A stretch of DNA of 7,071 nt from Anaerolineae bacterium (lineage in GTDB: Bacteria > Chloroflexota > Anaerolineae > B4-G1 > SLSP01), in the NCBI GenBank assembly GCA_016928755.1, contig JAFGKB010000044.1:1-7071 (forward strand), in the 5' to 3' direction. The stretch's first letter is position 1, and every line of letters begins with the position of its first letter. Below are positions 5,366 to 7,071 of this stretch, piece after piece. Both the position numbers and the translations under genes were made by a program. The notes beneath the pieces were generated by a model. That model saw nothing but the letters and a program-made list of their open reading frames with translations. It was not told the origin of the DNA and did no database searches.

Positions 5366-6976
5366 ATGAATCTCAGAACACGCACATTATTGCTCATCAT
5401 CCCACTACTTACAATCAGTGTGCTCTCTATATCTATTGCCATAACTATCTCTGGAAGGCAGGCTATTCTGCAACAATCCAGGGTCAATGGTGAGATACTG
5501 ACCGAACAGTTTGCCCATACCGTAAAGCTAGGGGAAGAAATTCGCCAGGGGTTTGAGGTCATTATACAGAGCCAGCAAGCAGCCCAAATAGTCTTAGCGC
5601 CACTGATACAAAACCTGGCCCAAACCAGCGGCAGAAGCCGGGCTGAGATTGCAGAGCAATTAGAGAAAATCACCGGGCAAGCTGAATTTGAGGCTTTTGT
5701 ACAGCAGTATGTTGTCGAAGGTGTCTGGATCGAACAATTTACAAAGCAACTGCTTGGGGAAAACGTTATCGCTATCTGGGTTGTAGACTTGGAATTGAAG
5801 ACCACCGCGCATAATGCAATAGCCCCCGCTGAAGTTGACCGGGAGGTGATAGCGGAGGACAGGGCACTGCTACAGGCGGCCCTTACCCAGGACAACACAC
5901 AAAACCGGTTACAAGGGCCACTGCTTAAAGTAGCAACTCCTGTCAAAGATACCCAGGGACGGCAAATTGGAGCCGTACTCGTCTACTTCCCGATGCAACA
6001 CGTACAGACAGCGCTGGACCAACAGCTACAGCTAACGGCCCTGATCGCGTTACTGGTACTTACTATCGGCGTCCTGACATCAATATTTATGGCCGAGAAC
6101 CTGACGCGCCCATTGATGGGCCTGGTGAATGCCGCGCAGATGGTACAAGATGAGCAGTTCACACTGGAGCAAGCCAAAGATTTACAACAGACCAAGGGGA
6201 ACTACGAGATCAACCAACTACGGCGCATATTTGGGCAGATGGCCCAGGAAGTAATTCTGCGTTATCAAGAAGCACAACAGCGCAATGCAGAATTGCAAAC
6301 CGTCTACGAGATAGCCCAGGATATCACGGCCAACAGCATTACGCCCAATAAAACCTTGCAAACTATTCTGGCCCGGGTGGAACAAATCATCCCCTACGAC
6401 GGCGGTGAAATCTGCCTCTATGTCCCGGAGAACAACGGCTTGTTAGTACGTGCCTGGAAGGGGCATCCTGGATTCGACAGTCGCGGGCGGATTTATAAAT
6501 TAGGCGAGGGGTTCACAGGGGGTATCGCGCAACAACAACGCAGCCTCTTGGTCCCTGATATTGAGCAACACCCCACCATCAAGGCCGTCCATACCCAGTT
6601 AGGAAAGAGTTCTTTTGTCCGCAGCTTTGTGGGTGTGCCCCTCTTGGTTGGGGAGCGGCTGGTTGGAACCCTGGAACTGGTCAGCCAAGAACCGGGAGCC
6701 TTTGACGAACATGTGCAACGGCTGCTGGAGATTATCTCTCCCCAGGCAGCCATTGCTATTGATAATGCACAACAGGTAGAGCTGCGGGAACGTAAGCTCA
6801 AACAACAGATAGCTCAACTGCGGATTGAGATCGACGAGGCCAAGAAATCCCAACAAGTAGCCCAAATCACAGAAAGTGAATACTTTCAGACCCTCCATAA
6901 ACGGGCTAAAGAGTTACGGGAACAGAAATCGCAGACCACTGACGAGACCGTAGAGCAAGCCCCCGAAGGCTTTTAA
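5366..6976 (+). CDS. Membrane sensor protein: extracytoplasmic domain, HAMP, GAF, coiled coil
   Basis: A 536-residue membrane sensor with no recognised output domain. Membrane helices lie at about 7-29 and 223-243. Between them is an extracytoplasmic region of about 190 residues; ATPVKDTQGRQIGAVLVYF near its end is typical of Cache-type ligand domains. LTRPL (246-250) opens a HAMP linker, followed by a helical stretch and a GAF domain at about 327-473 (PYDGGEICLY; a GVPLLVGERLVGTLEL core; ISPQAAIAIDNAQ end). The tail from about 470 is a charged coiled coil. Around 64 of 536 residues are glutamine. There is no histidine-kinase, cyclase, EAL or methyl-acceptor region. GGGGA at 5352-5356 lies 9 bases before ATG 5366; AAGGA abuts the ATG and is too close to be the main site. 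Proteins with this layout probably signal through partners elsewhere. The ligand is unknown, and a link to the oxidoreductase operon rests on adjacency only. Confidence 0.85.
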   Translation: MNLRTRTLLLIIPLLTISVLSISIAITISGRQAILQQSRVNGEILTEQFAHTVKLGEEIRQGFEVIIQSQQAAQIVLAPLIQNLAQTSGRSRAEIAEQLEKITGQAEFEAFVQQYVVEGVWIEQFTKQLLGENVIAIWVVDLELKTTAHNAIAPAEVDREVIAEDRALLQAALTQDNTQNRLQGPLLKVATPVKDTQGRQIGAVLVYFPMQHVQTALDQQLQLTALIALLVLTIGVLTSIFMAENLTRPLMGLVNAAQMVQDEQFTLEQAKDLQQTKGNYEINQLRRIFGQMAQEVILRYQEAQQRNAELQTVYEIAQDITANSITPNKTLQTILARVEQIIPYDGGEICLYVPENNGLLVRAWKGHPGFDSRGRIYKLGEGFTGGIAQQQRSLLVPDIEQHPTIKAVHTQLGKSSFVRSFVGVPLLVGERLVGTLELVSQEPGAFDEHVQRLLEIISPQAAIAIDNAQQVELRERKLKQQIAQLRIEIDEAKKSQQVAQITESEYFQTLHKRAKELREQKSQTTDETVEQAPEGF

Positions 6977-7030
6977 TGATACGGCCCCTTACATTCAACC
7001 CCGGCGAGGTGAGTATAAGGGGCTATCATT
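6975..7030 (+). terminator. Bulged inverted repeat starting in the sensor stop codon
   Basis: AATGATA-CG-GCCCCTTA (6975-6991) pairs with TAAGGGGCTATCATT (7016-7030): 15 perfect pairs with a 2-base CG bulge on the left arm and a 24-base loop. It begins within the TAA stop and probably ends or protects the sensor mRNA. No T-run follows (the next bases are CTCC), so it is not a classic intrinsic terminator, and a processing or mRNA-stability element is possible. Confidence 0.55.
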
Positions 7031-7071
7031 CTCCTAATGGCCTGTAAAAGAATACTTCCTATACCAACGCC

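Noticed and set aside
6493..6898. Minus-strand frames of about 100 codons under the GAF-coding part
   Set aside because: Antisense to a well-supported GAF domain, with low-complexity Ser/Cys-rich translations.
1..7071. CRISPR array, tRNA or rRNA genes, insertion sequence, phage genes
   Set aside because: No regularly spaced repeats, no cloverleaf or rRNA segments and no transposase or integrase reading frames were seen on either strand.

Overview
The window is bacterial chromosomal DNA of medium GC with an AT-rich gap in the middle. Three things point tentatively to a filamentous, at least partly anaerobic Chloroflexota-like bacterium: the GT39-type membrane glycosyltransferase, a GAF sensor with a long glutamine-rich coiled-coil tail, and a tungsten-enzyme cassette. 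This placement is a judgement from protein style; no rRNA or marker gene is present.

Left arm (1-2116, minus strand): a polytopic GT-C/GT39 glycosyltransferase (2116-578) is followed, with an 8-base overlap, by a ClC-family chloride transport protein that runs off the left edge. The two are probably co-transcribed from a good-looking promoter at 2194-2223. The ClC protein is unusual: both glutamates that define Cl-/H+ exchange are valines, which predicts a channel rather than an antiporter.

Centre (2117-2348): a divergent, AT-rich control region with a minus-strand promoter, a dyad over its -10 box, three ACTAAG hexamers and a weaker plus-strand promoter.

Core (2349-5177, plus strand): a compact three-gene operon. 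It encodes a 141-residue ferredoxin with four cluster motifs, a 716-residue aldehyde:ferredoxin oxidoreductase (AOR family; tungsten or molybdenum bis-pterin plus one 4Fe-4S cluster), and a 66-residue MoaD/ThiS-like sulfur carrier ending in Gly-Gly whose start overlaps the AOR stop. The oxidoreductase would oxidise an aldehyde (or reduce an acid), the polyferredoxin would carry the electrons, and the sulfur carrier would supply sulfur for the pterin dithiolene. The layout recalls the aorA-aorB part of the Aromatoleum aromaticum AOR, which forms an electron-conducting filament, but no FAD/NAD subunit gene follows. The ferredoxin lacks one expected cluster ligand (Ala14), so one cluster may be 3Fe-4S. 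A strong hairpin at 5214-5254 closes the operon.

Right arm (5255-7071, plus strand): its own putative promoter drives a 536-residue sensor (TM - extracytoplasmic region - TM - HAMP - GAF - coiled coil) with no kinase or cyclase output. A long bulged inverted repeat begins in its stop codon. The last 40 bases hold nothing I can name.
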